Assembly (NCBI GenBank): GCA_902478715.1
Contig: CABSMC010000041.1
Location: 1 to 21,585, forward strand
Origin: an uncultured Adlercreutzia sp.
GTDB taxonomy: Bacteria > Actinomycetota > Coriobacteriia > Coriobacteriales > Eggerthellaceae
DNA: 21,585 nt
Reading direction: 5' to 3'
The notes below the pieces were generated by a model. The model saw only the letters and a list, made by a program, of their open reading frames with translations. It had not been told where the DNA came from and did no database searches. Of the stretch, positions 21,549 through 21,585 are shown piece after piece. Position 1 is the stretch's first letter. Each line of letters starts with the position of its first letter. The translations under genes and the position numbers were made by a program.

Positions 21549-21585
21549 CACGGCGCGCGAAGCGCGGCGGGCAAGAAACCACCCG

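Overview
The window looks like a chromosomal segment of a high-GC Gram-positive gut bacterium, most likely a member of the Coriobacteriia (Eggerthellaceae such as Eggerthella, Gordonibacter, Adlercreutzia or Slackia). This is inferred from four things: the GC-rich core genes with strong Shine-Dalgarno sites; a surface protein with SpaA and VaFE repeats and a LAQTG-type sorting signal; an Rpn-family nuclease; and the gene order pyrH-frr-uppS-cdsA-dxr-(adhesin)-rseP-(cassette)-ispG-proS. No rRNA or tRNA gene, CRISPR array or transposase was seen.

Layout. (1) 1-2900 is accessory DNA. It holds the 3' end of an Rhs polymorphic toxin whose toxin tail looks cut short, an Rpn-type PD-(D/E)XK nuclease gene, and two small convergent Cro/CI-type regulators. 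(2) 3125-7909 is a compact plus-strand housekeeping run: UMP kinase, ribosome recycling factor, undecaprenyl diphosphate synthase, CDP-diglyceride synthase with an unusual charged N-terminal extension, and DXP reductoisomerase. (3) 7932-11750 is a large cell-wall-anchored adhesin on the minus strand, lying inside the housekeeping run. (4) 12313-13422 is a site-2 (RseP-like) protease that lacks a visible PDZ domain and carries a winged-helix-like insert. (5) 13522-17336 is a second accessory cassette: a DUF1016/YhcG-type nuclease, a long inverted repeat, and two lipoproteins of lower GC. (6) 17500-20387 holds ispG and proS, overlapping by four bases and followed by a strong terminator. (7) 20388-20942 is a repeat- and hairpin-rich intergenic region. 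(8) 20943-21455 is a phasin-like protein with its own terminator.

The core genes combine nucleotide supply (pyrH), translation (frr, proS), isoprenoid precursor synthesis by the MEP pathway (dxr, ispG), lipid carrier and phospholipid synthesis (uppS, cdsA) and membrane proteolysis (rseP). Accessory genes appear to have entered this block at three points.

The most interesting observations are: (a) the RseP homologue with a winged-helix-like insert and no PDZ; (b) a roughly 85-bp diverged direct repeat carrying promoter, dyad, RBS and start codon, found in front of both the DUF1016 nuclease and ispG and so bracketing the accessory cassette; (c) a 40-bp element, 32/40 identical, upstream of both the Rpn gene and the adhesin gene, 10.7 kb apart and on opposite strands; and (d) a repeat family with direct and inverted copies between proS and the phasin gene.
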